The notes under the pieces are model-generated. The model was not told where the DNA came from, searched no databases, and saw only the letters and a list, made by a program, of their open reading frames with translations. Position numbers and translations under genes: made by a program. This document shows, piece after piece, positions 41,896 to 50,814 of a DNA stretch of 52,815 bases. The stretch's first letter is position 1, and every line of letters starts with the position of its first letter. The stretch lies in the NCBI GenBank assembly GCA_029564595.1, contig JAKQPS010000049.1:1-52815 (forward strand). Direction: 5' to 3'. This DNA is from a bacterium (GTDB lineage: Bacteria; UBP15; UBA6099).

Positions 41896-42447
41896 TTATT
41901 CCAGATCGAAGAAGGCCAGAGGGGTGTATTCCGCGCCGGAGGATTTAAGGTCGCTTTTATAGAATGAAACGCGCGCGGCCTCGAAATCCGGCATGGAGTG
42001 CGCGGGCAGGGAGGCCGGATCGAAACGGCAGGGGGTTCTGAAGCGGGCGAGGGTAAGGTGCGCGGTAAAGGGGCGGGATTCGGTTGGGAATCCGAGAGGA
42101 GCCAAAGCTGATGACAGGCCGGAAGCGAGCGCCCGGACGCTGTCGGCTCCCTTGTCGAGCCCTAGCCACAACACGCGCGCGCCGAGCGCGTTCGGGAAAA
42201 CTCCAGCCGCGTCGAAACAGGCGGAGAACTTTTTTGCCCGCGCCGCTCCTTGAGCGGCTTCGCGCACATCGTCAATCCTCGACGTTTCTATCTCGCCTAA
42301 AAATTTCAGAGTGAAATGAAATCCTTCCGGGCGGGTCCATCTGGCGGCGGGGAAGGAGTTTTTGACAACTCTCTGATATTTTGAAATGAGAGCTTTCGTG
42401 TTTGCTGGGATGTCTAGCGCTATGAATGCGCGGATAGTTTCGGTCAT
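41896..42447 (-). CDS. thpR: RNA 2',3'-cyclic phosphodiesterase (ThpR/LigT)
   Basis: A 183-residue 2H phosphoesterase that opens 2',3'-cyclic phosphates on RNA ends. The two catalytic HxT motifs are GFHFTLKFLGE (~43-53) and FTAHLTLARF (~127-136). It starts RAFIALDIP, typical of the family. The ATG at 42447 has TAGGAGA 9 bases upstream. It lies 52 bases after the Rel-like gene on the same strand and may be co-transcribed. No unusual residues are seen. Confidence 0.9.
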   Translation of the reverse strand: MTETIRAFIALDIPANTKALISKYQRVVKNSFPAARWTRPEGFHFTLKFLGEIETSRIDDVREAAQGAARAKKFSACFDAAGVFPNALGARVLWLGLDKGADSVRALASGLSSALAPLGFPTESRPFTAHLTLARFRTPCRFDPASLPAHSMPDFEAARVSFYKSDLKSSGAEYTPLAFFDLE

Positions 42448-42499
42448 GTGTCGGTCTCCTAGGTGTGTTTTTTGACTGCATCGATGAAAAAAATGTGGG

Positions 42500-44716
42500 T
42501 CATACGCGCTCGGCGACGGCGATTTCCTGCAGGCTGAGAAGTTCTTCGCAGATGTTCGCCGCGTGAGCCGCGTTGTACACGAGCGCCACGACTTCCATGA
42601 GTTGCAGATGGCGTCCGCTCGTGTTGACGTCGTTCGGATACATTATCTCCCCGCCGGATTTTTCGATGATGTTGAGTATCTGCCTTTGGATGTCCTTTGC
42701 GGGGAAGAACTTGATCTTGAATCTGGCGGGGAACTTCGACCCCGATGTGTCGCCCCATAGTGCGGGGGTTTTTCTGCCTAGGAATATGGGCCTGCTGCGT
42801 CTATTTCGGCAGTCTTTGCGGTGGACGACGGCTTTTTTCAGGCCGCCGTAGACGGCAATTTCGTCGCCGGGCAGAGGGGAGCATATTTCATCGAGATATA
42901 GCGAAGACCTCAAAGGTTTGTCGAATATGAAAGCGCCCGGGTCGGCCTCGCCGTCGTAAGCGGGGTGGCCGATGATACGGGGCGCTTTTTCGAAATCCTC
43001 CAGCCGGATTATTCGTTTGTAGAGGGTCCTTACCACTTCCAGAACGAACTGGAGGTTGATTTCTCCTCTGACGATGTTCAGATAGATGTCGTCGACTTCC
43101 CTTATCTCGAAATCGTCGGCTACCATCGAGAGCATCTGCTCCAAGTCTTCGATTCTGTTGGAAGGGCAGAGGCCGGCCTCATACGATTTTTGGAGAAGCG
43201 CGCGACGGCCTTCTTTCACCGCGTCCTCTCGAGTCAACGCCGCAAGCCGTTTCATTATCTCGTTTTTCGCATAGTCGGTCGAGACGCATTCGAGCCACTC
43301 GACCCTCGGCGTCGCGGCTTCGTCCGTTATGATTTCCAAATGCTCGAACCTGCCCGGCACATGGCACATCCCCACTTCTTTTTTATTTATAATGGCGGAC
43401 TTGAACGCGTTGCCGGTTCCCACGCTCATTTTGTACGCGTAGTCGAGCACGGTGGCGGACTCCGGAAGCACCAGCGCGCTGCCGTCAGAGGCGAACACGA
43501 AATTTTTCTTTTCTCTGAACAGGCGCAGATATCTGTCTATCTGTTTTTCCGCGTCCTCGCCCTCCGCAAGCCCGGATTGCTCGCCGATCATTCTCTGCAG
43601 GTCTTTTACGCGTTCTTCGAGGAATCCCGGATCGCGCAGAGAGCTTCCGGCGGCCAGAAGCGACACCACGCCCCGGCTGTTGGTCAGCCTCATCTCTTCC
43701 GTGAGGATGTTTATCGAGATTGCCGCGCCGCCGGGGCCTACCACGATGGTTTCTATTGAGCGCTTGAGGTCGCCGGAAGGGTGGTGCATCGTGTCGATGA
43801 ACCCATGCACCACTCCGCGCAATTCGGAGTCCCTAGAGAACGGGCTGAAGATTTTGTGGACGACGCCCAGAGCGCGGTAGGCGTCCGGGGTTTCCGCGGT
43901 TACGATTTCCAGATGCCCCGTTTTTAGGAGACTTTGAGGTTTCGCCGGGTCGGAAGCCAGCCTGCCGATGAAGTAGGGGGTATGCGGGACGCGCTCGAGC
44001 GCGTATTCCAAGCCGATGTCGTCGAGCGCGGCGCGAAGCTCGGTTTCGGCGGCCTCGAAGACAGCGTTCTCCTCCGGGGCCAGCCTTTCCATCATAAGAC
44101 CGGCGTCCTCGAATTCATCCGGTTCGAGATACATGAAGGCGGTTTCCCGCATCTCCTCCATCGCCTCGCGCATGCCGAGTCTTTCGGCCATGAGGATGAA
44201 TATCATCTGCGTTTCGACGCAGTTTTTAATCTGCTTGTAGGCGGGCAGCGCGTGTAGCGTGCTCATGTTGTGGAGCCTGTCTGCCATCTTTATGAGAGCC
44301 ACCCGGATGTCCTTGGCCACCGCCATGAAGATGCGCATGTAGTAGGCGTCGTCCTCGCTGAAAGTCTCCGGAAGCTCGTACTTCTTCAGTTTTGAGACGC
44401 CCTCGACGAGTTGCGCCACAGTGTCGCCGAAGATGGCGCGAAGCTGCAACTTGTGGATGTTGGGGTCTTCAATGGTGTCGTGCAGAATGCCCGCTGCGAC
44501 GGTCTCGCTATCCATGCGCCATTCGACCAACTGCGCGGCCACCGCCAGAGGATGAACGATCGCCGGCTCGCCGGACATGCGAAGGAAATCGAACCGCCTG
44601 TTGCTTTCGAGGGTGAATTCATACGCCTTGCGGATAGTCTCGAGACCGTCGTACTCCATGTACTGTCCGGCTTTGATGAGAATGCCGTCAAGGCTGTCCT
44701 TGAAAGCTACGGGCAT
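42500..44716 (-). CDS. RelA/SpoT-family protein: intact hydrolase, degenerate synthetase
   Basis: A 738-residue long RSH protein. The HD hydrolase domain (~25-200) has HPLAVAAQL, HDTIED (His79-Asp80) and ALIKMADRLHNMSTL, all intact. The synthetase region (~230-370) keeps only fragments (DAYRALGVVHKIFSPF, VVGPGG). It lacks the KDYIAxPKxNGYQSLH segment, and the EVQIRT catalytic strand is replaced by ISINILT. A TGS domain (LVLPESATVLDYAYKM), a middle region with DEICSPLPGDEIAVYGG, and a C-terminal ACT domain (FPARFKIKFFPAKD) follow. It should degrade but not make (p)ppGpp. The start has GGAGG 4-5 bases upstream. No intact synthetase is in the window. Confidence 0.85.
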   Translation of the reverse strand: MPVAFKDSLDGILIKAGQYMEYDGLETIRKAYEFTLESNRRFDFLRMSGEPAIVHPLAVAAQLVEWRMDSETVAAGILHDTIEDPNIHKLQLRAIFGDTVAQLVEGVSKLKKYELPETFSEDDAYYMRIFMAVAKDIRVALIKMADRLHNMSTLHALPAYKQIKNCVETQMIFILMAERLGMREAMEEMRETAFMYLEPDEFEDAGLMMERLAPEENAVFEAAETELRAALDDIGLEYALERVPHTPYFIGRLASDPAKPQSLLKTGHLEIVTAETPDAYRALGVVHKIFSPFSRDSELRGVVHGFIDTMHHPSGDLKRSIETIVVGPGGAAISINILTEEMRLTNSRGVVSLLAAGSSLRDPGFLEERVKDLQRMIGEQSGLAEGEDAEKQIDRYLRLFREKKNFVFASDGSALVLPESATVLDYAYKMSVGTGNAFKSAIINKKEVGMCHVPGRFEHLEIITDEAATPRVEWLECVSTDYAKNEIMKRLAALTREDAVKEGRRALLQKSYEAGLCPSNRIEDLEQMLSMVADDFEIREVDDIYLNIVRGEINLQFVLEVVRTLYKRIIRLEDFEKAPRIIGHPAYDGEADPGAFIFDKPLRSSLYLDEICSPLPGDEIAVYGGLKKAVVHRKDCRNRRSRPIFLGRKTPALWGDTSGSKFPARFKIKFFPAKDIQRQILNIIEKSGGEIMYPNDVNTSGRHLQLMEVVALVYNAAHAANICEELLSLQEIAVAERV

Positions 44717-44809
44717 GGACCCTCCGGCGCCGCGCGCGGCGTTGATATTATTCTAGCGCAAAAGCGCCTATGCCGGATTCTTCTGGTGAAAAATCCGGAG
44801 AATCGAATA

Positions 44810-44834
44810 GCCCGCATTGTTCGCCGATGCGGGT
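44810..44834 (+). repeat. Hairpin repeat (copy 2)
   Basis: CCCGCA/TGCGGG stem with an 11-nt loop, extended by a G-T pair. It matches the minus-strand hairpin at 3209-3233 at about 21 of 25 positions, and both are preceded by GAATA. TGTTTT follows on the plus strand. Dispersed REP-like repeat. Confidence 0.5.
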
Positions 44835-44908
44835 TGTTTTAATCGCTGAGCGGACTTGACGTCGAAGCTGCTAATAATGATCGCGCCAATATATAGATAT
44901 ATTTATTC

Positions 44909-44937
44909 TTGAATGAAGATGCGGAGTTTGATAGTAT
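44909..44937 (+). promoter_or_regulatory. Promoter of the nucleotidyltransferase gene
   Basis: TTGAAT (44909-44914), a 17-base spacer, then TAGTAT (44932-44937), about 50 bases before the gene. Confidence 0.45.
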
Positions 44938-44987
44938 TCCTGAGAAGCGGCCGGGCGGAAGTCAACGCGGGCCGCGGGGGCTGAAGG

Positions 44988-45746
44988 ATGGAAAAGACGG
45001 ACGCGCTTATTCTTGCGGGCGGCACGCTTAGCGAAGACCTGAAGAAATATAGTTCCGGGCATGACAATCGGGCCATGCTCAAGATCGGCGACAAGCGAAT
45101 GATCGAGTACGTCGTCGACGCGCTGCGCGGAACGCCGGAGATTGGCGAGATCGTCGTGGTGGGGTTGAAGCAGCCGCTGGAAGAAGTCCTCGGCGGCAGG
45201 GTGGACGCCGTTCTGGAGTCGAAGCCCGGAATGCTCGACAACCTGAAAATGGGAGTGGAAAGGTTCAAAAACAAAAAGAGAATGTTAGTGGCCACATGCG
45301 ATATACCGCTGGTGAAACCGGAGATGATCGAAGGGTTTCTTCGGGCTTGCAAAAAAGAGCAGGCTGATTTATACTACCCGATAGTAGAGAAAAAACTTAA
45401 CGATCAAAAATTTCCTGAGACTAAGCGGACGTATTTCCGCTTAAAGGAGGGCGTTTTCACCGGCGGCAATGTGTTTTTGCTCAATCCGGCGGCATTGCTC
45501 GAAAACTGGGGCTACATAGACAGGATACTCGCGGCTCGCAAGAAACCGTGGAAGATTGTGGGTATGTTGGGGTTCGGGTTCATTGTGGGTTTCCTGTTGC
45601 ACAGGCTGTCAATCCCGGTTATAGAGCAAAAAGTGGAGCGCATCACGGGCTGCAAAGGCAAGCCCGTCATGACGCAATACCCGGAAATAGGAGTGGACGT
45701 TGACAAAGAGAGCGATTACCTGCTGGTGAAAAAAGTCCTTGAGTGA
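44988..45746 (+). CDS. MobA-like nucleotidyltransferase
   Basis: A 252-residue NTP transferase (NTP_transf_3 type). It starts DALILAGGTLSEDLKKY, the nucleotide-binding loop, followed by MLKIGDKRMIEYVVDAL, and has the metal-binding CDIPLVKPEM and a late VDVDKESDYLLV. Relatives transfer NMP to molybdopterin, phosphosugars or phosphocholine. The bulky insert with a hydrophobic stretch (VGMLGFGFIVGFLLHRL, ~185-205) is seen in a subgroup of unknown substrate. No molybdenum cofactor genes are near, so I do not name it mobA. It precedes spoVG by 105 bases. Confidence 0.75.
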   Translation: MEKTDALILAGGTLSEDLKKYSSGHDNRAMLKIGDKRMIEYVVDALRGTPEIGEIVVVGLKQPLEEVLGGRVDAVLESKPGMLDNLKMGVERFKNKKRMLVATCDIPLVKPEMIEGFLRACKKEQADLYYPIVEKKLNDQKFPETKRTYFRLKEGVFTGGNVFLLNPAALLENWGYIDRILAARKKPWKIVGMLGFGFIVGFLLHRLSIPVIEQKVERITGCKGKPVMTQYPEIGVDVDKESDYLLVKKVLE

Positions 45747-45851
45747 GAAGTCGCGGAGATAAAAAACAGCGGCAACGGAAGGCGGCGACCGATTATAAAC
45801 CGCGCGTTGCGGGCGCGAGAAGGCCGCCAACTCATCAAGGGGTGATACCAG

Positions 45852-46151
45852 ATGGAAATCACGGAAGTTCGCATTCGCAGGCATCGCTCGGAGGATGGAA
45901 AGCTTAAAGCTTTCGCGTCGGTGGTCTTTGACGGGTCGTTCGTGGTTCACGACATGAAGATCATCGAAGGCGTGAGAGGGCTGTTCGTGGCGATGCCGAG
46001 CAGGAAGAGACCGGACGGATCTCACGAGGATATCGCCCATCCGGTGTGCAGGGACTTCAGGCAGAAGGTGCAGAACGCGCTCATCGATAAGTACCGCGAA
46101 GAGGAATGCGAAGCTCCCGAAGCCCTGTCCGAGCAGCGGGCGCAAGTCTGA
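45852..46151 (+). CDS. spoVG: SpoVG family RNA/DNA-binding regulator
   Basis: A 99-residue SpoVG protein. MEITEVRIRRH and LKAFASVVFDGSFVVHDMKIIEG are the family core, and GLFVAMPSRKRPDGSHEDIAHP is the signature region. In Firmicutes and spirochaetes SpoVG binds nucleic acid and tunes septation, virulence and sporulation genes; outside sporulators it is a general regulator. AAGGGGTGA lies before the ATG. It stands alone between the nucleotidyltransferase and tRNA-Gln, in a genome that also has lipid A genes. Confidence 0.93.
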   Translation: MEITEVRIRRHRSEDGKLKAFASVVFDGSFVVHDMKIIEGVRGLFVAMPSRKRPDGSHEDIAHPVCRDFRQKVQNALIDKYREEECEAPEALSEQRAQV

Positions 46152-46212
46152 CGAAGACGGCGACCCGCCAGCCGAAAATCTCCCGCCTCCGCCCGGAACC
46201 TCTCCGGACGGA

Positions 46213-46240
46213 TTGATTATCGCCGACGCGACATTATAAT
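46213..46240 (+). promoter_or_regulatory. Promoter of tRNA-Gln
   Basis: TTGATT (46213-46218), a 16-base spacer, then TATAAT (46235-46240), 11 bases before the tRNA 5' end. It may also serve hslVU. Confidence 0.55.
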
Positions 46241-46251
46241 TAAACTCGCTT

Positions 46252-46322
46252 TGGGGCGTAGCCAAGCGGCAAGGCACCGGGCTTTGGTCCCGGCATCGTA
46301 GGTTCGAATCCTGCCGCCCCAG
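46252..46322 (+). tRNA. tRNA-Gln (anticodon TTG)
   Basis: A 71-base cloverleaf. The acceptor stem is TGGGGCG/CGCCCCA with discriminator G, the anticodon stem CCGGG/CCCGG encloses loop CTTTGGT with anticodon TTG, and the T loop is GTTCGAATC. The 3' CCA is not encoded (TGG follows). The weak U-A first pair (TGGGGCG start) is typical of tRNA-Gln. It reads CAA and, by wobble, CAG. Confidence 0.95.
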
Positions 46323-46334
46323 TGGACATGGGCG

Positions 46335-46356
46335 CGCGGAGCCTGTCCGCTCCGCG
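46335..46356 (+). terminator. Hairpin after tRNA-Gln
   Basis: CGCGGAGC/GCTCCGCG, a perfect 8-bp stem with a 6-nt loop, 12 bases after the tRNA. No T-run follows, so it is more likely a processing signal or partial terminator between the tRNA and hslV. Confidence 0.35.
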
Positions 46357-46406
46357 ATCCCGCCCGGCGATTGCCCGGAGGCGAAAATTTGTCAGGCGGA
46401 AACGAT

Positions 46407-46943
46407 ATGACGAGCATGCACGGAACCACCGTCGTCGCGGTAAGGCGGGACGGAAAAGTCGCCTTCGCCGCCGACGGTCAAGTGTCAATCGGCAACCAGA
46501 TTATCAAGACGAAAGCGAAAAAAGTCAGAAGGATGGCGAACGGGGAAGTCGTAGCCGGCTTCGCCGGTTCGGTGGCCGACGCGCTGACGCTTTTCGAGAA
46601 GTTCGACGCCATGCTCGAAAAGTATCAGTCCAACCTGCCTCGCGCGGCTATGGAGTTCGCGCGCGAGTGGCGCACGGACAAATATCTGCGGCGGCTCGAA
46701 GCCATGCTTCTGGTGGCGGACAGAACCCACCTTCTCTTTCTGTCCGGCAACGGGGAAGTCATAGAGCCGGACGACGATGTCGCGTCTATAGGCTCCGGAG
46801 GCGCTCCCGCGCTGGCCGCCGCGCGCGCCCTTCTCAAACACACGGCTCTCTCCGCCGAGGAGATCGCACGCGAGGCGCTCACGGCCGCCTCCGAAATCTG
46901 CGTTTTCACAAATAACAACATCACAATCGAGACCCTCACATGA
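46407..46943 (+). CDS. hslV: ATP-dependent protease peptidase subunit HslV
   Basis: Proteasome-like threonine peptidase that forms a double hexamer capped by HslU. The 178 residues include [35 protein letters not shown] and [17 protein letters not shown], all HslV signatures. The catalytic threonine aligns as Thr7 (HGTTVVAV), so a six-residue propeptide must be removed, longer than the single Met of E. coli. I chose the ATG at 46407 because AGGCGGA lies 6 bases upstream; the ATG at 46416 would leave a three-residue propeptide. Its stop overlaps hslU (ATGA). Confidence 0.95.
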   Translation: MTSMHGTTVVAVRRDGKVAFAADGQVSIGNQIIKTKAKKVRRMANGEVVAGFAGSVADALTLFEKFDAMLEKYQSNLPRAAMEFAREWRTDKYLRRLEAMLLVADRTHLLFLSGNGEVIEPDDDVASIGSGGAPALAAARALLKHTALSAEEIAREALTAASEICVFTNNNITIETLT

Positions 46944-48388
46944 ATATCGAAAATCAAGACGAAGCGGTTGCGAGGCGGGATATGCTCGTGCCGGCCAGCC
47001 GGGACATTTCCGGCCCGGACCTTACCCCAACTCAAATTGTGGATTACTTGGACCGCTACATCATCGGCCAGAAACAGGCAAAAAGGGTGGTGGCGATAGC
47101 GTTGCGCAACCGCGCCCGGCGCGCCCGCGTCGAAGGCGAGTTGCAGGACGAGATAATCCCCAAGAACATCCTGATGATAGGCCCCACCGGAGTCGGCAAA
47201 ACCGAGATAGCTCGGCGGCTTTCAACTCTCATGAGCGCTCCGTTCATCAAAGTGGAAGCCACGAAATACACAGAGGTAGGATATGTCGGCAGGGACGTAG
47301 AGAGCATGGTGCGCGACCTTGTCGAGTCGGCCGTAAGGATGGTGAAGAACCGCAAGCGGGAGGCGGTCGAGGCCGCCGCCGAGGCGATGGCGGTAGAGAT
47401 AATAGTGGACGCGATGACGCACCATCGGCCCCGCCGCAGGCAGTTCCCAGCTCAGGAAGAGTTCGCCGCCGCCGAACAGGCTCTAGACGACGATTCCGAC
47501 CAGATATCCCGGCTCCGGGAGCGGCTCCGCAGAAAAATCTCAGCGGGAGAGATGGACGGAAACGAAATAGAGATAGAAGTTGCCGACTCGCAACCCAAGA
47601 TGGTGGAGATATTCTCCAACGCCGGGATAGAGGAGATGGGCGTGAACCTGCAGGACATGCTAGGCGGCCTTATGCCCTCGAAGAAGCGGAAGAGAAAGAC
47701 CACCGTCGCCGAGGCGAAAAAAATATTGACCGCCGCCGAAGCGGAGAAAATGATCGACATGGACGACGCCGCAGCAGAGGCTGTCAAGCTTGTGGAGCAG
47801 TCCGGGATTATTTTCATTGATGAGATTGATAAAATAGCGGGGCGGGAAAAATCAGGCTCAGGCCCGGACGTTTCCCGCGAAGGCGTGCAGAGGGACATTC
47901 TCCCCATCGTCGAGGGCAGCACGGTCAACACCAAGTACGGCCCGGTCAAGACGAATCACGTTCTTTTCATCGCCGCCGGCGCGTTTTCGCACAGCAAACC
48001 GTCGGACCTGATACCTGAACTTCAGGGCAGGTTTCCGTTAAGGGTGGAACTGGAAAATCTCTCGCGGGACGACTTCAAGCGGATACTGACCGAGCCAAAA
48101 AACGCTTTGATAAAGCAATATATCGCGCTTATGGAGTCCGACGGCGTAAATCTGACGTTCACCGAGGACGGGATAGACGAAATCGCAGACGCCGCTTCGA
48201 GGGTGAACAAACAGACCGAGAACATCGGTGCGCGACGCCTGCACACAATGCTAGAAAAAGTCCTCGAAGACATCTCATTCAACGCTCCCGACGTGGCGCA
48301 AGGGGATATGAAAATTGACAAAAATCACGTCCGGGAAACCCTAAAAGACATCATAGATGATGTTGACTTGAGCAGATATATACTGTAA
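46940..48388 (+). CDS. hslU: ATP-dependent protease ATPase subunit HslU
   Basis: AAA+ unfoldase of the HslUV protease, 482 residues. Motifs: [21 protein letters not shown] at the N-terminus, Walker [15 protein letters not shown], the pore loop [12 protein letters not shown], a charged I domain (~135-270), Walker [12 protein letters not shown], and sensor regions [10 protein letters not shown] and [12 protein letters not shown]. It ends DVDLSRYIL, the C-terminal tail that docks into HslV. The first ATG overlaps the hslV stop by 4 bases. Slightly longer than E. coli HslU (443), mainly at the N-terminus and in the I domain. Confidence 0.97.
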   Translation: MNIENQDEAVARRDMLVPASRDISGPDLTPTQIVDYLDRYIIGQKQAKRVVAIALRNRARRARVEGELQDEIIPKNILMIGPTGVGKTEIARRLSTLMSAPFIKVEATKYTEVGYVGRDVESMVRDLVESAVRMVKNRKREAVEAAAEAMAVEIIVDAMTHHRPRRRQFPAQEEFAAAEQALDDDSDQISRLRERLRRKISAGEMDGNEIEIEVADSQPKMVEIFSNAGIEEMGVNLQDMLGGLMPSKKRKRKTTVAEAKKILTAAEAEKMIDMDDAAAEAVKLVEQSGIIFIDEIDKIAGREKSGSGPDVSREGVQRDILPIVEGSTVNTKYGPVKTNHVLFIAAGAFSHSKPSDLIPELQGRFPLRVELENLSRDDFKRILTEPKNALIKQYIALMESDGVNLTFTEDGIDEIADAASRVNKQTENIGARRLHTMLEKVLEDISFNAPDVAQGDMKIDKNHVRETLKDIIDDVDLSRYIL

Positions 48389-48417
48389 ATTTCTGTGCGG
48401 GAGAACAAACCGCCTGA

Positions 48418-49287
48418 ATGGATGACAGCAAAGCCGCAATTGTGCTTCGTCACATAGACAGGATGCCGAGCCTGTCGCCGACAGTGGCCAAGATACTTCA
48501 GGTCGCTAATGATCCCACATCTTCGGCCAACGACCTGAACAAAGTCATCTCTCTCGATCCGGTTCTCGCCGCAAAAGTTCTCAAACTTGTCAACTCCGCA
48601 TACTTCGGATTTTCAGAGCAGGTCACGTCCACTGTTCGCGCAATAGTTATGCTTGGGCTGAACACCATCAAGAACCTTGCGGTGAGCACTGCGGCGCTGG
48701 AAGCGATGGCAGGCAGCGCAAAGGGCGGGCTGGACATGGACGAATTCTGGCGGCATCTGCTCGCCACCGGCGTCTGCGCCAAACTCATCGCAAGAAAAAT
48801 CGGCATCCACAAGAATTTCCTCGAAGATTTTTTCCTCGGCGGCCTCATGCATGACATCGGCAAGGTTATCCTCAATAGGATTAACCCGGTCGGATACGGA
48901 AAAGTCATCGGCGCGGCGAGAGAAAAACAGAAACCGCTGTATCTTTTCGAGACCGCCGTCTTCGGAATCAACCACGGGGAGATAGGGCGGCTGCTCGGAG
49001 AGAAATGGGGCCTTCAGTCCCAGTTGATAGAGGCGATGAGCAAGCATCACTGTCTGGCTGAAGTCAAAGATGACAACAAGAAGCTTGTGTTCGCGGTGCA
49101 CATATCGAACAACTACTGCAAGAAACTTGAAGCCGGTTTCGGGGGGAATGCGTACGTGGAGAAGATAGCCCCTGAGATGTGGCGCGAAGTGGGCCTGACG
49201 GAAGACGCGCTGGCCGACATGGAAGGGTTCCTGATGGAGGGCGTCGAGCGCGCGTCGGTGTTTCTCCAGTCGTCGGACAAGAGCTGA
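48418..49287 (+). CDS. HDOD domain signalling protein
   Basis: A 289-residue HDOD protein. The N-terminal helices have MPSLSPTVAKILQVANDP and ISLDPVLAAKVLKLVNSAYFG. The core has GGLMHDIGKVILNRI, so His-Asp of the HD pair is kept, whereas many HDOD proteins have lost it. Such proteins act in stress, motility or c-di-GMP-linked signalling, usually without known enzyme activity. It starts 29 bases after hslU and may be co-transcribed; the ribosome binding site is weak. It lies 58 bases before the MBL-fold gene. Confidence 0.87.
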   Translation: MDDSKAAIVLRHIDRMPSLSPTVAKILQVANDPTSSANDLNKVISLDPVLAAKVLKLVNSAYFGFSEQVTSTVRAIVMLGLNTIKNLAVSTAALEAMAGSAKGGLDMDEFWRHLLATGVCAKLIARKIGIHKNFLEDFFLGGLMHDIGKVILNRINPVGYGKVIGAAREKQKPLYLFETAVFGINHGEIGRLLGEKWGLQSQLIEAMSKHHCLAEVKDDNKKLVFAVHISNNYCKKLEAGFGGNAYVEKIAPEMWREVGLTEDALADMEGFLMEGVERASVFLQSSDKS

Positions 49288-49345
49288 CGCCGGTAGCGCC
49301 GCAGGCGCGCGCGCAATCCGAAAATCACACACACGGAGCAACCTG

Positions 49346-50323
49346 ATGCTTGTAAGATTCTGGGGAGTGAGAGGTTCCATACCCACGCCGGGCCCGAAGA
49401 CGGTTAGAGTCGGCGGAAACACAGCTTGCGTGGAGATTCAGCCCGGCGGCGGACAGCTTTTTATCATGGACGCCGGCTCCGGCATCCGCGAACTCGGCCT
49501 CAACATGATGGGACGCGGCAACATCGGCAGAGTCGACGCCAAAATTTTCCTCTCCCACACCCACTGGGACCACATTCACGGCTGGCCTTTCTTCGTTCCA
49601 GCTTTCATCCCCGGCAACAAGTTCTGCTTCTACGGTCCCGTCAACTTCAACGAACGCTTGGAAGACATCGTGGCCGGGCAGATGAAATACTCTTATTTCC
49701 CGGTCAAGCTTGAGCACATGGCCGCAAAAATCGACTTCGTCGAATTGAAGGAGTCCACTTTCGAGGTGGACGGAGTTAAGATAACCGCGAAGTACCTCAA
49801 CCACCCGATATTGACGCTCGGCTACAGGTTCGAGTACGCCGGCAAAGTGGTCGTCACTGAGTTCGACACCGAGCCTTACACCAATGTGTTCAAGAAAAAA
49901 GACAAAGCGGAATCCGGCGGGGACGAAGTGGACGATTTTCTATTCGGCGGCGGCGGAGGCGGCGAGGAAGAAGGCGAGGAAGCCCACGCCGACCAAGTTG
50001 TCGACGACATGAACAGGCGCATAAAAGAATTCGCCCGGGACGCCGACCTGCTGATATTTGACGCCCAATACACCAAAGAAGAATACATGCCGCCCGCAGG
50101 CGGGATGAACAAAGTCGGCTGGGGCCATAGCACTCTCGACGACGCCGTCGAGACCGCCATCACAGCCAACGTTAAAAGAGTGGCGCTTTTCCATCACGAG
50201 CCGACCCGCGCGGACAACGCCGTCGACGAGATGGAAAACTACTGCAAAAAGCTCGTTGCCGAGAAGGGCAGGCCGGACATCCACATTTTCGCCGCCCACG
50301 AAGGCATGGAAGTAGACATCTGA
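49346..50323 (+). CDS. MBL-fold metal-dependent hydrolase
   Basis: A 325-residue metallo-beta-lactamase-fold protein of the group starting VRFWGVRGSIPTPGP. Metal ligands are visible: SHTHWDHIHG (~71-80), His in KYLNHPILTLGY, Asp in EFDTEP and Asp in LIFDAQY, plus a final His (FAAHEG). An insert at ~195-220 is Gly/Glu-rich (GGGGGGEEEGEEAH), probably a flexible loop. Relatives are phosphodiesterases (PhnP/CpdA-like) or RNase Z-like enzymes, and some are linked to response regulators. The substrate cannot be told. GGAG lies 9 bases before the ATG. Confidence 0.85.
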   Translation: MLVRFWGVRGSIPTPGPKTVRVGGNTACVEIQPGGGQLFIMDAGSGIRELGLNMMGRGNIGRVDAKIFLSHTHWDHIHGWPFFVPAFIPGNKFCFYGPVNFNERLEDIVAGQMKYSYFPVKLEHMAAKIDFVELKESTFEVDGVKITAKYLNHPILTLGYRFEYAGKVVVTEFDTEPYTNVFKKKDKAESGGDEVDDFLFGGGGGGEEEGEEAHADQVVDDMNRRIKEFARDADLLIFDAQYTKEEYMPPAGGMNKVGWGHSTLDDAVETAITANVKRVALFHHEPTRADNAVDEMENYCKKLVAEKGRPDIHIFAAHEGMEVDI

Positions 50324-50542
50324 TAGCTTTCACTGTCTGGCAAACGTAGTCACAGAAGCCATAGAAAAAAGACAATTAGCGCAACCCTGCTGTTTACTCC
50401 TCGCAAGCAAACCGGCATCGATTCAGAAAATAGAGCGCCCACCGCGAACAAGCCGCCCTGAATGCTTCTGTAACCCAAGCAGCCTTTACTTTGGAATGCG
50501 GCGATTAATGTATGGACGGAGACATAGGTGACACATTTTTTA
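50324..50542. other. Intergenic region, possible insertion sequence scar
   Basis: No gene. At about 50513-50536 the sequence ATGGACGGAGACATAGGTGA, followed by CACA, resembles the outer ends that flank some bacterial insertion sequences (from memory), but no transposase remains. The rest shows nothing recognisable. Confidence 0.3.
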
Positions 50543-50730
50543 TTTAACCCGAATCCGTCGTTAGGATTCGGGAGCGATTGTTCAGAGCGGATGAAATGCG
50601 AGGCGCAAGACGCGTTTTTGCAGTGAATAGAACAAATGGTTCATGAACAAAAAATGCGGCGGCAACGAAGCAGTTCGCTGCTATGAAAATCGCCCCGGTT
50701 CGTCGGCTCTATCGACGAATCCGGGTTTAA
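50543..50730. mobile_element. MITE-like element with inverted ends
   Basis: The left end TTTAACCCGAATCCGTCG and the complement of the right end (TTAAACCCGGATTCGTCG) are near-identical inverted repeats about 190 bases apart. Each end also folds alone: CCCGAATCC/GGATTCGGG (50548-50572) and TTCGTCG/CGACGAA (50699-50719). There is no coding frame between. A third copy of the end lies at 121-142. This looks like a non-autonomous miniature element. Confidence 0.45.
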
Positions 50731-50814
50731 TGATTCTACCCGCTTAAATGTGTGCCATGCAAAAGCTTTTTCCTTTGTGCATGTTGCTGTTATATCAAAT
50801 GCGAATGGGAGCTT

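Larger units (their letters stand above)
44717..44987. other. Divergent intergenic region with two hairpins and a promoter
   Basis: Between the Rel-like gene (minus) and the nucleotidyltransferase (plus). It contains CCGGATT/AATCCGG (44773-44798), the repeat hairpin at 44810-44834 followed by TGTTTT, and a plus-strand promoter at 44909-44937. No gene is seen. Confidence 0.5.

Noticed and set aside
44988-45746. Naming the nucleotidyltransferase mobA
   Set aside because: Only the fold motif fits; no molybdopterin genes nearby and it has a hydrophobic insert.
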